Assembly: GCA_028692275.1 (NCBI GenBank)
Contig: JAQUXR010000009.1
Coordinates: forward strand, 1 to 64,000
Origin: Frisingicoccus sp009929615
GTDB taxonomy: Bacteria; Bacillota; Clostridia; Lachnospirales; Lachnospiraceae
Direction: 5' to 3'
Length of the DNA stretch: 64,000 nt
Positions 6,935 through 16,232 of the stretch are shown here, in pieces (position 1 is the stretch's first letter; each line of letters opens with the position of its first letter). A model generated the notes under the pieces. It worked only from the letters and a program-made list of their open reading frames with translations, did not search any database and was not told where the DNA came from. Made by a program: the position numbers and the translations under genes.

Positions 6935-8281
6935 ATGAAAAAGATATATGATGTCATCATTGTAGGATGTGGCGTGGCAGGATGCTTTACAGCATTACAT
7001 CTGCCGGAAGAAATGAACATATTAATGATTAGTAAGGCAGAGCTTGATGAAAGTGATTCCTTTCTGGCCCAGGGTGGAATCTGCGTCCTCAAAGATGAAA
7101 AGGATTATGACAGCTTTTTTGAGGATACTCTTCGTGCCGGACACTATGAAAATCGCAGAGAGTCTGTAGATATCATGATTCGTTCTTCCAGAGAGATTAT
7201 CGATGAACTTGTGAATTATGGCGTGGATTTCGCCAGAGAAGGTGAAGAACTTCTCTATACCAGAGAAGGAGCCCACTCCACAAACAGGATTTTATACCAT
7301 GATGATATTACGGGAAAAGAGATTACGAGTACCTTGTTAAAACGAGTTCGTGAGAAAAGGAATGTGACACTCGTGGAACACACAGAGATGTTGGATATTC
7401 TTGCGAAAGATAATCAGTGTGATGGTATTCTTTTAAAGACAGCAGAAGGCGAATTGAGACCTGTATTTGCGCAGAATGTAGTCTGGGCCTGTGGCGGTAT
7501 TGGCGGCATTTATGACCATTCGACCAATTTTCCTCATTTGACCGGGGATGCACTGGCGATTTCTCTTAAACGGGGTATTGAACTGGAACATGTCAATTAT
7601 GTCCAGATTCATCCAACGACACTTTATACCTGCCACCCGGGAAGAAGTTTTCTTATATCGGAATCTGTCCGTGGAGAAGGTGCAGTTCTCTATAATAAGC
7701 AGGGAGAACGGTTTGTCAATGAATTGCTGCCAAGAGATGTGGTGACAAAAGCTATTCGGAAACAGATGGCAAAAGACCATATGCCATATGTCCGACTATC
7801 GTTTCAGACAATTAAAGATATGGATGTTCGGGAGCGTTTTCCCAATATTTATAAACGATGTCTCGAAGAGGGTTATGACATTACAAAGGAACCAATACCG
7901 GTTGTTCCTGCACAGCATTATTTTATGGGTGGTGTCTGGGTAGATGCAAACAGCCAGACCTCTATGAAATATTTATATGCGGCGGGAGAAACAAGCTGTA
8001 ATGGTGTGCATGGGGCAAATCGATTGGCCAGCAATTCTCTATTAGAAAGCCTGGTTTTTGCAAAGAGGGCAGCTCTGAAGATGAGTGGAGATTCGACAAG
8101 GGGCAGAAACTGCCTGAGAGCATCTTTAGAGTTTTCAAAACTCTGCCAGTTATATAATATAGATATGGATGAATACAAAAATGAGGATGCTTATCGGAAG
8201 AAGTGTAAAGAGAGCATCTGGAAGGAAATCAGGAGGGAGTCAGTCAATGAATCCGATAACAACCAAATTAAATGTGGATAA
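6935..8281 (+). CDS. nadB: L-aspartate oxidase NadB (short form)
   Basis: Oxidises L-aspartate to iminoaspartate, the substrate of NadA, with FAD. The 448-aa product has the N-terminal dinucleotide motif GCGVAGC (11-17), SFLAQGG, the active-site region GAHSTNR, the HPT and SESVRGEGA segments, and the C-terminal FAD motif AAGETSCNGVHGANRLASNS. At 448 aa it is shorter than the ~530-aa enterobacterial enzyme because the C-terminal helical domain is reduced. In an anaerobe the electron acceptor is likely fumarate rather than oxygen (inference). It starts 13 bases after nadA and overlaps nadC by 35 bases. Confidence 0.95.
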   Translation: MKKIYDVIIVGCGVAGCFTALHLPEEMNILMISKAELDESDSFLAQGGICVLKDEKDYDSFFEDTLRAGHYENRRESVDIMIRSSREIIDELVNYGVDFAREGEELLYTREGAHSTNRILYHDDITGKEITSTLLKRVREKRNVTLVEHTEMLDILAKDNQCDGILLKTAEGELRPVFAQNVVWACGGIGGIYDHSTNFPHLTGDALAISLKRGIELEHVNYVQIHPTTLYTCHPGRSFLISESVRGEGAVLYNKQGERFVNELLPRDVVTKAIRKQMAKDHMPYVRLSFQTIKDMDVRERFPNIYKRCLEEGYDITKEPIPVVPAQHYFMGGVWVDANSQTSMKYLYAAGETSCNGVHGANRLASNSLLESLVFAKRAALKMSGDSTRGRNCLRASLEFSKLCQLYNIDMDEYKNEDAYRKKCKESIWKEIRRESVNESDNNQIKCG

Positions 8282-9101
8282 TCTGCTTTTACAGGCCCTT
8301 CGGGAAGATATTTCCGATGAGGATGTAACGACGAATGCAGTGATGCGGGAATATAAAAAGGGCGAGGCCCAGCTTATTTGCAAAGAAAACGGCATTGTTG
8401 CCGGTATGGATATTTTTGAGAGGGTTTTTGAACTTCTGGATGAAACGATGGAAGTTGATAAATTTGCTGCTGACGGAGATATCGTAGAAAAAGGCGAAGT
8501 TCTGGCGGTTGTTCGGGGAGATATCCGGGTGATTCTTTCCGGAGAACGGACAGCATTGAACTATCTACAGAGAATGAGCGGTATTGCAACTTATACATAT
8601 AAGGTATCCAAATTATTGGAAGGTTCCTCAGTGCGTTTGCTGGACACCCGAAAAACAACGCCGAATATGAGAATTTTCGAAAAATATGCAGTTCGTGTCG
8701 GTGGCGGGCATAACCATCGGTATAATCTTTCGGATGGCGTTCTTATTAAAGACAATCATATTGGAGCGGCAGGAGGTGTTGCCCAGGCTATAAAAATGGC
8801 TAAAGAATATGCGCCTTTTGTACGGAAAATAGAAATCGAAGTGGAAAACCTAGAGATGCTTCAGGAAGCACTGGATGCGGGGGCAGATATTATTATGCTG
8901 GACAATATGTCTGTAGATATGATGAAACAGGCTGTTTCTATGGCAAAGGGCCGGGCAGAAACGGAGTGTTCCGGAAATATGACAAAAGAGAACATTAAAA
9001 AAATAAAAGATGTTGGTGTGGATTATGTTTCCAGCGGTGCGTTGACCCATTCAGCACCGATTTTAGATGTGTCTCTTAAAAATCTTCATCCGATAGAATA
9101 A
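8247..9101 (+). CDS. nadC: Nicotinate-nucleotide pyrophosphorylase NadC
   Basis: Converts quinolinate plus PRPP to nicotinate mononucleotide with decarboxylation, completing the nadABC route. The 284-aa product has the family motifs SGERTALNYLQRMSGIAT, LDTRKTTPNMR.FEKYAV, VGGGHNHR and SDGVLIKDNH, and a C-terminal barrel end with EVENLEML.EAL. ATG at 8247 was chosen because it follows AGGAGGGAG and matches the usual N-terminus; an upstream in-frame ATG at 8169 would add 26 unrelated residues inside nadB. Last gene of the operon, followed by an intrinsic terminator. Confidence 0.96.
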   Translation: MNPITTKLNVDNLLLQALREDISDEDVTTNAVMREYKKGEAQLICKENGIVAGMDIFERVFELLDETMEVDKFAADGDIVEKGEVLAVVRGDIRVILSGERTALNYLQRMSGIATYTYKVSKLLEGSSVRLLDTRKTTPNMRIFEKYAVRVGGGHNHRYNLSDGVLIKDNHIGAAGGVAQAIKMAKEYAPFVRKIEIEVENLEMLQEALDAGADIIMLDNMSVDMMKQAVSMAKGRAETECSGNMTKENIKKIKDVGVDYVSSGALTHSAPILDVSLKNLHPIE

Positions 9102-9111
9102 AGAATAAAAA

Positions 9112-9141
9112 GTCAGGCTTGAGTTTAGCCTGGCTTTTTTT
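9112..9141 (+). terminator. terminator of nadABC
   Basis: An 8-bp stem GTCAGGCT/AGCCTGGC (one T-G pair), a short loop, and a run of T to 9141. Confidence 0.85.
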
Positions 9142-9201
9142 GGTCATACTTATAGATGAGGAGGCATTGAAATGGATAGAAAACCTGTACGGCAATAGAT
9201 A

Positions 9202-10305
9202 GTGCCAATCACATATCTGGTTTTTCTGGTTATTGTTGTTGTGCATTCCGGCTATATATGCAGGCAGTTGTGTTTTGTGGGACGTCAGTTTCTGCCGGTT
9301 TTATGTGCAGGCATTCTTGCATTTGTGCTGAATTATCCCTATGAGTATGTGCGGACATTTTACGAGAAAAAAGGTAAAATACCTAAAAAGGCTTCTCGGA
9401 TTTTCGGTTTAATAAGCGTGTATGCAGGACTTATTGGAGTGGCAGCAGCAGTGGTCCGTTTTGCACTGCCACGGCTTATAAACAGTATTCGTAATTTTGC
9501 TGAAAATCAGGATGATTATATGCAGGCCTTTGAAGAATCAACAGGAATGCTTATTGGAAAAATGGGAATAAAACATCTCGACCTCTCTCCTTTAATTGAA
9601 GGCATTTCCGGATATCTGGGGCGGCTGGACCAAACGATGGATACCCTCTTACCAAGGATGGCCCGGATGACAACGGGTGCATTGAGCGGGCTGGCTGCTT
9701 TTGGAATTATTACGGTATTGTCTATATATGTACTTTATGATAAAGAAAAACTTAAAAGGCAGATAAAACGGCTGTATCGGGCCTATATGCCAGAGTGCAT
9801 ATATCAGCCGGTAAAAAACTTTTTGGTAACAGCAGTAGAAGTCTTTGACCATTTTGTGGCGGGACAGTTTATTGAATCCGTTGTTCTGGGAAGTCTGTGT
9901 TTTACAGGGATGGTAGTATTCCAGCTGGATTATAGTGGGCTGGTCAGCCTGATTGTAGGACTGACAGCGTTTATCCCTTTGCTCGGAGCCTATATCGGAG
10001 GAGGTATTGGGTTTATACTGTTGTTATTTATTTCTTCAAGAAAGGCTTTTACATTTCTCATTTTCTTTATTATCCTGCAGCAGCTTGAGAATAGTCTTAT
10101 TTATCCTAGAATTGTAGGAAAGCATACAGGTCTTCCCTGCCTTTGGGTGTTGGCATCGGTCACTGTGGGCGGTGGACTTTTTGGAATCATTGGAATGATA
10201 GGGAGCGTACCTGTAGCAACGCTGATTTATGTTCTGCTCCGCCAGGGGGTAGAAAAGAGGGAGAAAATGAAAAGTGCTGGACAAAGAGAGGCAACTAAGC
10301 TATAA
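9202..10305 (+). CDS. AI-2E/YtvI-family permease with in-frame stop near its 5' end
   Basis: The readable frame encodes 367 aa of a multi-spanning membrane protein of the AI-2E exporter/PerM family (PF01594): N-terminal helices, a hydrophilic segment (~95-150), then the conserved region with VAGQFIESVVLG and TAFIPLLGAYIGG. The natural start appears to be ATG 9172, which follows GAGGAGG, but codon 9 of that frame (9196-9198) is TAG. Translation would have to restart at GTG 9202, which has no ribosome binding site of its own, or read through. The rest of the frame is intact, so this is either a recent nonsense mutation, a sequencing error or a reinitiation arrangement. Substrate unknown. Confidence 0.75.
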   Translation: MPITYLVFLVIVVVHSGYICRQLCFVGRQFLPVLCAGILAFVLNYPYEYVRTFYEKKGKIPKKASRIFGLISVYAGLIGVAAAVVRFALPRLINSIRNFAENQDDYMQAFEESTGMLIGKMGIKHLDLSPLIEGISGYLGRLDQTMDTLLPRMARMTTGALSGLAAFGIITVLSIYVLYDKEKLKRQIKRLYRAYMPECIYQPVKNFLVTAVEVFDHFVAGQFIESVVLGSLCFTGMVVFQLDYSGLVSLIVGLTAFIPLLGAYIGGGIGFILLLFISSRKAFTFLIFFIILQQLENSLIYPRIVGKHTGLPCLWVLASVTVGGGLFGIIGMIGSVPVATLIYVLLRQGVEKREKMKSAGQREATKL

Positions 10306-10332
10306 TAATATAGTACGTTACGTACCATATAT

Positions 10333-10406
<74 letters not shown>

Positions 10407-10415
10407 TTTTAAAAA

Positions 10416-10454
10416 AGATCTGATACAGATGGAAAAGTGTCAGGTCTGTTTTTT
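10416..10454 (+). terminator. terminator of initiator tRNA
   Basis: A 10-bp stem GATCTGATAC/GTGTCAGGTC containing two G-T pairs, followed by a TGTTTTTTT run. Confidence 0.8.
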
Positions 10455-10493
10455 TACGATAGAAGAGGGAAATAAAGGAGGAACAGGAAAAAT

Positions 10494-11366
10494 ATGTCAA
10501 GAAGTCTAAGAATTTGGATTACAGGGGCTAATGGCCAGCTGGGCAGGGCAATTCTCCGACAGATGAAATGTCAGGAGGAGTTATATAATGTTTTGACAAC
10601 GGACATGGATGTAGATATTACGAATATGGACCAGGTTTCACGTTATGCGTCAACGACACGGCCGAATGTTATTATTAATTGTGCCGGTATGACCGATGTT
10701 GCAGCCTGTGAGAAAGATATGGTTATGGCCTATAAGGTGAACGCACTGGGAGCAAGAAATGTCAGTGCAGCAGCACATATGGTAGATGCAAAGATTATTC
10801 AGATGTCTACAGATGATGTGTTTGCAGGAGATAGAAGGGACAAATTAACAGAATTTGATGTGACCCTTCCGAATACGGTCTATGGTAAATCCAAGCTTGC
10901 CGGAGAAACGATGGTCAGAGAATTGAATCCAAAACATCTGGTGATTCGCAGTGCCTGGATGTATGGTGATGGTAATAATTTTATGAGCCAGCTTTTGGAA
11001 AAAGTGAAAAGCGGTAAGGAAATACGGGTGGCCTATGACCAGGTCAGCACACCGACCAGTACAGATGCTTTGGCACGGGGGATTCTCTGCCTGATGGAGA
11101 GCAAAGAATATGGTGTTTATCATGCGTCCTGCGAGGGTTCTTGCAGTCGTTATGATTTTGCAAAAAAGGTGCTGGAGCTTACAGGCAATGATGCGACTTT
11201 GCTGAAGCCGGCATTGGCGGAAGAACTCAGCGGAGGAAACCGTCGTCCAAAGTATACCATACTTGAAAATCTTATGATGAAAATGACGGAAATTTACAAA
11301 ATGCCTCTCTGGGAAGATGACCTGGAAGAATATCTTGAAGTGAGGGGGATGAAAAATGGCAGATAA
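10494..11366 (+). CDS. RmlD-like dTDP-4-dehydrorhamnose reductase / NAD(P)-dependent sugar-nucleotide reductase
   Basis: A 290-aa short-chain extended dehydrogenase. The N-terminus has the Rossmann motif TGANGQLG, then INCAGMTDVAACE, STDDVFAGD and the catalytic YGKSKLAGE (YxxxK), the order seen in RmlD enzymes that reduce dTDP-4-keto-rhamnose. No other rhamnose genes (rmlABC) are next to it, so the substrate is uncertain. ATG follows AAAGGAGGA. It overlaps the downstream symporter gene by 11 bases, suggesting translational coupling. Confidence 0.85.
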   Translation: MSRSLRIWITGANGQLGRAILRQMKCQEELYNVLTTDMDVDITNMDQVSRYASTTRPNVIINCAGMTDVAACEKDMVMAYKVNALGARNVSAAAHMVDAKIIQMSTDDVFAGDRRDKLTEFDVTLPNTVYGKSKLAGETMVRELNPKHLVIRSAWMYGDGNNFMSQLLEKVKSGKEIRVAYDQVSTPTSTDALARGILCLMESKEYGVYHASCEGSCSRYDFAKKVLELTGNDATLLKPALAEELSGGNRRPKYTILENLMMKMTEIYKMPLWEDDLEEYLEVRGMKNGR

Positions 11367-12627
11367 AAAGAAAAAGAAGTTGGGATTGACATCAAAAATA
11401 TTTATTGCATTAATTGCCGGTGCTATTTTAGGTGTTGTTCTTCACTACTGGGTTCCGGCAAGTTATGTTCGAGATACAGTATTTATAAATGGTATTTTTT
11501 ATGTTATAGGTAATGGATTTCTTCGACTGATGCAGATGTTGGTTGTGCCACTGGTATTTACTTCTCTGGTTTGCGGAAGTGCATCCATTGGCGATACGAA
11601 GACGCTGGGCAAGGTTGGTGTTAAGACATTGTGCTTTTATATGCTGACAACAGCTCTGGCCGTTGTTGTAGCCTTGAGTGTGGCCCAGGTTATTGACCCG
11701 GGTATGGGCCTGAACATGGAAGAGATTACCCGGGTAGAGACCCAGACGGCTGAGAGTACAAGCTTTGCAGATACATTGTTAAACATTATTCCAAAGAATC
11801 CGGTTCAGGGGCTGGCTGAAGGAAATATGCTTCAGATTATTCTTTTTGCTATGATTATTGGTATTATTTTAGCAAAACTTGGTGAAAAGACATCTGTGGT
11901 ATCTAACTTCTTTTCTCAGTTTAATGAGATTATGATGGAGATGACCATGATGGTTATGTCTCTGGCGCCTTATGGCGTATTCTGCCTGATAGCAAAAACA
12001 TTTTCCGGTATTGGATTTGATGCCTTTATACCGTTGATGAAATATATGCTCGGTGTTATTCTGGCTTTGGTTGTCCAGTGTTTCCTTGTGTATATGGGTC
12101 TTTTGAAGGTTTGTACCGGACTGAACCCAATACGTTTTATTAAAAAATTCTTCCCGGTTATGACCTTTGCTTTTTCAACAGCGACTTCGAATGCGACGAT
12201 TCCGTTGTCTATAGATACGTTGGATGAGAAAATTGGTGTTTCCAGAAAGATTTCATCTTTTACTATTCCATTGGGTGCCACTATTAATATGGATGGTACG
12301 GCCATTATGCAGGGTGTTGCTGTTGTATTTGCATCCCAGGCATTTGGTATTCCTTTGGGAATCCAGGATTATATCATGGTTATTGCTACGGCAACTCTGG
12401 CATCTATTGGTACAGCCGGTGTTCCAAGTGTTGGCCTGATTACCCTTTCCATGGTATTTAATGCTGTAGGGCTTCCGTTGGAAGGAATCACGATGATTAT
12501 GGGTATTGACCGTATTTTGGATATGGCACGAACAGCAGTTAATGTTACAGGCGATGCTGTGTGCACAACCATTGTTGCGGTTCAGGATAAAGAATTTGAT
12601 AAAGAAGTTTTTATGAGCGAATCATAG
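11356..12627 (+). CDS. Dicarboxylate/amino-acid:cation symporter (DAACS/SDF family)
   Basis: A 423-aa polytopic membrane protein of the GltP/DctA family, which imports acidic amino acids or C4-dicarboxylates with H+ or Na+. It has the hairpin-loop motif STATSNATIPLS and the conserved NMDGTAIMQG and ASIGTAGVPS segments. The start overlaps the end of the RmlD-like gene, after GAGGGGG. It may supply aspartate or glutamate, but the exact substrate cannot be read from sequence. A terminator hairpin follows. Confidence 0.93.
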   Translation: MADKKKKKLGLTSKIFIALIAGAILGVVLHYWVPASYVRDTVFINGIFYVIGNGFLRLMQMLVVPLVFTSLVCGSASIGDTKTLGKVGVKTLCFYMLTTALAVVVALSVAQVIDPGMGLNMEEITRVETQTAESTSFADTLLNIIPKNPVQGLAEGNMLQIILFAMIIGIILAKLGEKTSVVSNFFSQFNEIMMEMTMMVMSLAPYGVFCLIAKTFSGIGFDAFIPLMKYMLGVILALVVQCFLVYMGLLKVCTGLNPIRFIKKFFPVMTFAFSTATSNATIPLSIDTLDEKIGVSRKISSFTIPLGATINMDGTAIMQGVAVVFASQAFGIPLGIQDYIMVIATATLASIGTAGVPSVGLITLSMVFNAVGLPLEGITMIMGIDRILDMARTAVNVTGDAVCTTIVAVQDKEFDKEVFMSES

Positions 12628-12632
12628 GAAGA

Positions 12633-12674
12633 AAAAGACATCTGTTTTCAGAAAGTATAAACAGATGTCTTTTA
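12633..12674 (+). terminator. terminator after the SDF symporter
   Basis: A long inverted repeat AAAGACATCTGTTT/AAACAGATGTCTTT followed by TTATTTTG. Confidence 0.85.
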
Positions 12675-12861
12675 TTTTGTGAAAAAATACCAAAAATTAT
12701 AAAAACCTTGTTAATTTTAAACAAAAAATCATGTGATATGGAAGTAATAGACAAAAAAATGTAGAAAATTTCGTGCTAATAGTTTGCATGCTAAGTATAT
12801 ACATATGAAAAATTAAGTGGTACAATGTAAAACAGAACCGCAAAAGAAAAACACGTTTAAA

Positions 12862-12894
12862 GGCCAGATATCTTTTTTGCAAAGATATCTGGCC
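12862..12894 (-). terminator. hairpin downstream of the HTH regulator
   Basis: A perfect stem GGCCAGATATCTTT/AAAGATATCTGGCC. On the minus strand it follows the regulator stop codon by about a dozen bases and is followed by only a short T-run (TTTAAACG), so termination may be partial. Confidence 0.6.
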
Positions 12895-12906
12895 CGGGTA
12901 TATTTT

Positions 12907-14388
12907 TTAAAGTTTGTAGCCACTTAAATCAATCATACGATTCACAAGAGGTCCATATTTTTCGGCAAATTTCTGAACAGCTTCGCTATCATATTCAAAG
13001 CAGAATTCTTTGACCTTCATATTGTCAAAGTAAGTACTGATTTCCTTGATAAGCTGGTCGGAAAGTACGGAATAGAAATGAGGCCCGATATCCAGATGAT
13101 AACGTTCCGGATTCTTAAGGAATAGTTTCTTACGGTTGTTGAAAACAGAAGTGTGGAGCAGATGCTGAACACCAGGTAAGTATTCCTCGTCAATAACGTA
13201 AAACTTAATATTCGGGTTCTTCTTTGTGATAGCAAGAACATTTTGAATATGAAGCTTACGTTCTTCCGGTGTCATGTTGTAAACAACATCGGCGAAAATG
13301 ATTTCTCCGTCTTCCATGTATTTCATCAGTGAGGACTTCAATACGAAGAAGTCGATGGAACCTTTTTCGAAGATTTCATCCCAGGTGATTTGAAGCTGGC
13401 TGACGAGGCGGGACATGAATTTATCCTTATCGCGTTCTTTGGCAGCACGGATGATAGGTTCCCAGCATTCTTCAGGTAGCAGGTATTCAAAGCCGCGGGT
13501 GAGGAAAATCTGGAAATTGTTTCGAGCATAAAAATCTGTTCGATAGCCGTACTGATAGAACTCGTCCGATTCAGTTGCATGAACCATTAGGTTGGTTGTG
13601 CGGAATGCCGGAAGTGTCCGGACATAAATCTGGTTTACTTTCTCAGGTTCGGTAATTACCGTTGCCACCTGAATACGGCTGTACTGGTCAAGACCGCATA
13701 CGATAGCCATATGGTCTTTAACGACGATGGTATTCATGGAATTCATCAATGAATCTTCATAAAAATCAAAGGAGATATGACTGTGAGAATTTAAAAAGAA
13801 ATAAAGATTCTTTAAATAGTTATCACTGTCAGAACTTAGAAGGTCAGCATTTAAGCCGATTTTCACTTTGATTTCATGACTTGGCATCCGGTAAGCGGAG
13901 ACTTCCGTCACATTCGATGTAATAAAGCGACAGACGTCCAGTGTACAAAGAATCTCTAAAGGTTCATTGTAAGAGAGAAGAATCTCCGAAAGCTCATGAT
14001 TAAAGAAATCATAAATGTCACTCGCCAGGGAAAATACCATAGGCTGGTGGTTCTCCTGATTATGTATCTCCGTTGCTGCCGCCTTGCTGGATTCCTTATA
14101 ATTATCTTTTAAAAGATTATAGATAATGGAATTCAAAGTTTCAGGTGTGGCATCTACAGAAAAGGTTTTTGAAAAAACATTTAAATCTTCATGTTTGAGT
14201 ATCTCACTGGAAAAATGATTTGCCAGTGTCCGGTTAATATTCGGAGCCATCTTGGAAGCAGGCAGCTTGGCTTTATTACACCATTTGCTGATATAAGATA
14301 CGTCGTATCCAACTTCTTCCGCCACGGTAGATAATTTCGAACCTGAAAAGTTTATCAAAGTTTTAAGTAAGGTTCCATATGTACTCAT
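12907..14388 (-). CDS. HTH-domain transcriptional regulator divergent from the acrylate operon
   Basis: A 493-aa protein. Residues ~5-60 form a helix-turn-helix (KLSTVAEEVGYDVSYISKW) like XRE-type DNA-binding domains; the remaining ~430 residues match no effector domain I recognise. ATG 14388 was chosen over upstream in-frame starts because a TTGACA-17-CATACT promoter (14465-14493) would place the transcript start near 14458, and GGGGGGA precedes the ATG. It is divergently oriented to pct with 263 bases between start codons, so it is a plausible regulator of lactate use and possibly of itself (inference from context only). Confidence 0.75.
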   Translation of the reverse strand: MSTYGTLLKTLINFSGSKLSTVAEEVGYDVSYISKWCNKAKLPASKMAPNINRTLANHFSSEILKHEDLNVFSKTFSVDATPETLNSIIYNLLKDNYKESSKAAATEIHNQENHQPMVFSLASDIYDFFNHELSEILLSYNEPLEILCTLDVCRFITSNVTEVSAYRMPSHEIKVKIGLNADLLSSDSDNYLKNLYFFLNSHSHISFDFYEDSLMNSMNTIVVKDHMAIVCGLDQYSRIQVATVITEPEKVNQIYVRTLPAFRTTNLMVHATESDEFYQYGYRTDFYARNNFQIFLTRGFEYLLPEECWEPIIRAAKERDKDKFMSRLVSQLQITWDEIFEKGSIDFFVLKSSLMKYMEDGEIIFADVVYNMTPEERKLHIQNVLAITKKNPNIKFYVIDEEYLPGVQHLLHTSVFNNRKKLFLKNPERYHLDIGPHFYSVLSDQLIKEISTYFDNMKVKEFCFEYDSEAVQKFAEKYGPLVNRMIDLSGYKL

Positions 14389-14464
14389 GTTATGTAATCC
14401 CCCCATAGCTATTGTTTCTATATAAATGTAGCAAAGTGTATAAATGACACTGTTCTCCATTTAT

Positions 14465-14493
14465 AGTATGTCGGGTTGTTAGTGAATTGTCAA
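14465..14493 (-). promoter_or_regulatory. promoter of the HTH regulator
   Basis: On the minus strand TTGACA (14488-14493), a 17-bp spacer and CATACT (14465-14470). Confidence 0.65.
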
Positions 14494-14514
14494 GTAAAAC
14501 TTGATTCAAATTGA

Positions 14515-14536
14515 ATTCAACATGAGAAAGTTGAAT
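14515..14536. promoter_or_regulatory. inverted repeat, candidate operator in the divergent region
   Basis: ATTCAAC (14515-14521) and GTTGAAT (14530-14536) form a perfect 7-8-7 inverted repeat midway between the regulator and pct promoters. A related TTGATTCAA/TTGAATTCAA stretch lies immediately left. This is a plausible binding site for the neighbouring HTH protein; binding is inferred. Confidence 0.5.
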
Positions 14537-14559
14537 AAAGTAAGGTCAGATTGATTTCA

Positions 14560-14588
14560 TTGCAATATAACTTAGAAAAATATACAAT
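14560..14588 (+). promoter_or_regulatory. promoter of the acrylate-pathway operon
   Basis: TTGCAA (14560-14565), a 17-bp spacer and TACAAT (14583-14588), upstream of pct. The ribosome binding site of pct is TAAGGAGGT. Confidence 0.6.
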
Positions 14589-14651
14589 AAACACATGAAA
14601 ACCCATTGGTAATTATAAAAAATAGACAAGAAAGTTTTTAAGGAGGTCACT

Positions 14652-16205
14652 ATGGGACAGGTTAAAGTATTAACAGCAAGAGAAGCAGCAGATTTAATCA
14701 AAGACAACGACACACTTACAATTAGTGGATTCGTTGCAAATGGTATTCCGGAGGCATTAAACACAGCCGCAGAGGAAAGATTTCTCGAAACAGGTAGTCC
14801 TAAAAATTTGACATTATTTTACGTAGCAGGAACAGGAAATAAGGATGGCAGTCATGCAGACCATTTCGCACATGATGGAATGATTAAACGAGTTATTGGA
14901 GGACATTTCAATTTTGTTCCTAATATCTGCCAGATGCTTTATGACAATAAAATCGAGGGCTACAACATTCCTCAGGGTGCTATCGCTCAGATGTTGAGAG
15001 ACAGTGCAGGACATAAAATCGGAACATTTACGCATGTTGGTCTTGGAACATTCGCTGACCCACGTAACGGTGGCGGACGTTTGAACGAAGCAACAAAAGA
15101 AGATATCGTTAAATTAATGGAGATCGAAGGACAGGAACAGCTCTTCTACCCAAGACACGGTATTGATGTTGCTTTCATCCGTGGTACATACGCAGATGAA
15201 TTAGGAAACGTTACAATGGAAAAAGAAATGGCTCCTCTGGATTGTACAGCACAGGCTATGGCCGTTCATAACAATGGCGGTACAGTTATTGTTCAGGTTG
15301 AGAGAGTTGTTAAAGCTGGACAGCTTGATTCTAAATTAGTTAAGATTCCTGGAATCTATGTAGATGCAGTTGTTGAATGTCCTGCTGACGATCCAAAACA
15401 GTCACAGAGTATCAACTGTACATATGACCCGGCGTACTCAGGAAATACACAGGTTCCTGTATCAAGTCTTGAACCAAAGGTTCTTGATGCTAAGAAAATC
15501 ATCGGACGCCGTGCAGCAATGGAATTAAAGAAAAACGTTGTTGTTAACCTTGGTGTTGGTGTTCCTGAATGGGTATCTGCAGTAGCAGCTGAAGAAGGAA
15601 TCGCAGGAGAGATGACATTGACAGTAGAATGTGGTCCTATCGGTGGTGTACCTGGCGGCGGACTTAGATTCGGTGGTACATTAAATGCTCAGGCTTATGT
15701 TGATGAGTCTTACCAGTTTGATTTCTATGATGGCGGCGGACTGGATCTTTGCTACCTTGGACTTGCAGAAGTTGATATCGATGGTAACGTAAACGTTAGC
15801 CGTCTTGGAACAAGAATCACAGGAAGCGGCGGATTCACAAACATCTCCTCCAATTCCAAGAAAGCTGTATTCTGTGGAACATTTACAAACGGTGTTAAGA
15901 TTAAAACAGGCGACGGCAAATTAACTATTCTTGAAGAAGGTAAAAAACATAAATTTGTAAATAAAGTAACTGAAATCACATTCTCCGGTGTTGTAGCTGG
16001 AAAGAATGACAAATCTGTTCTCTACGTTACAGAACGTGCTGTATTTGAATTAAAAGCAGACGGTGTACATCTTATCGAAGTTGCACCTGGAATCGATATT
16101 CAGACTCAGGTTCTTGATCAGATGGATTTCAAACCAATTGTTGGTGAAGTTAAAGTTATGGACCCAAGAATCTTTACAGATGAAGTTATGGGACTTACAA
16201 TCTAA
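14652..16205 (+). CDS. pct: Propionate CoA-transferase
   Basis: Transfers CoA from propionyl-CoA or acetyl-CoA to lactate, making lactoyl-CoA and releasing propionate; it opens and closes the acrylate cycle. The 517-aa product matches the length of family I CoA-transferases in which both halves are fused. The catalytic glutamate is E326 in TVECGPIGG, close to E324 of the Clostridium propionicum enzyme, and the glycine-rich GGVPGGGLRFGG loop follows. ATG sits after TAAGGAGGT. First gene of the operon. Codon use (ATC, AAC and GTT rich) looks more biased than in neighbouring genes, consistent with high expression. Confidence 0.95.
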   Translation: MGQVKVLTAREAADLIKDNDTLTISGFVANGIPEALNTAAEERFLETGSPKNLTLFYVAGTGNKDGSHADHFAHDGMIKRVIGGHFNFVPNICQMLYDNKIEGYNIPQGAIAQMLRDSAGHKIGTFTHVGLGTFADPRNGGGRLNEATKEDIVKLMEIEGQEQLFYPRHGIDVAFIRGTYADELGNVTMEKEMAPLDCTAQAMAVHNNGGTVIVQVERVVKAGQLDSKLVKIPGIYVDAVVECPADDPKQSQSINCTYDPAYSGNTQVPVSSLEPKVLDAKKIIGRRAAMELKKNVVVNLGVGVPEWVSAVAAEEGIAGEMTLTVECGPIGGVPGGGLRFGGTLNAQAYVDESYQFDFYDGGGLDLCYLGLAEVDIDGNVNVSRLGTRITGSGGFTNISSNSKKAVFCGTFTNGVKIKTGDGKLTILEEGKKHKFVNKVTEITFSGVVAGKNDKSVLYVTERAVFELKADGVHLIEVAPGIDIQTQVLDQMDFKPIVGEVKVMDPRIFTDEVMGLTI

Positions 16206-16232
16206 TTAGTGTGATAAACAAACTATCATAAA

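Noticed and set aside
12676..12861. Small RNA driven by TATACA-17-TACAAT and ended by the 12862-12894 hairpin
   Set aside because: The promoter match is weak, the region is very AT-rich so such matches are common, and the hairpin has no T-run on the plus strand.
14389..14460. 24-codon longer start for the HTH regulator
   Set aside because: The TTGACA/CATACT promoter would place the transcript start near 14458, too close for translation from 14460, and no ribosome binding site lies in front of it.
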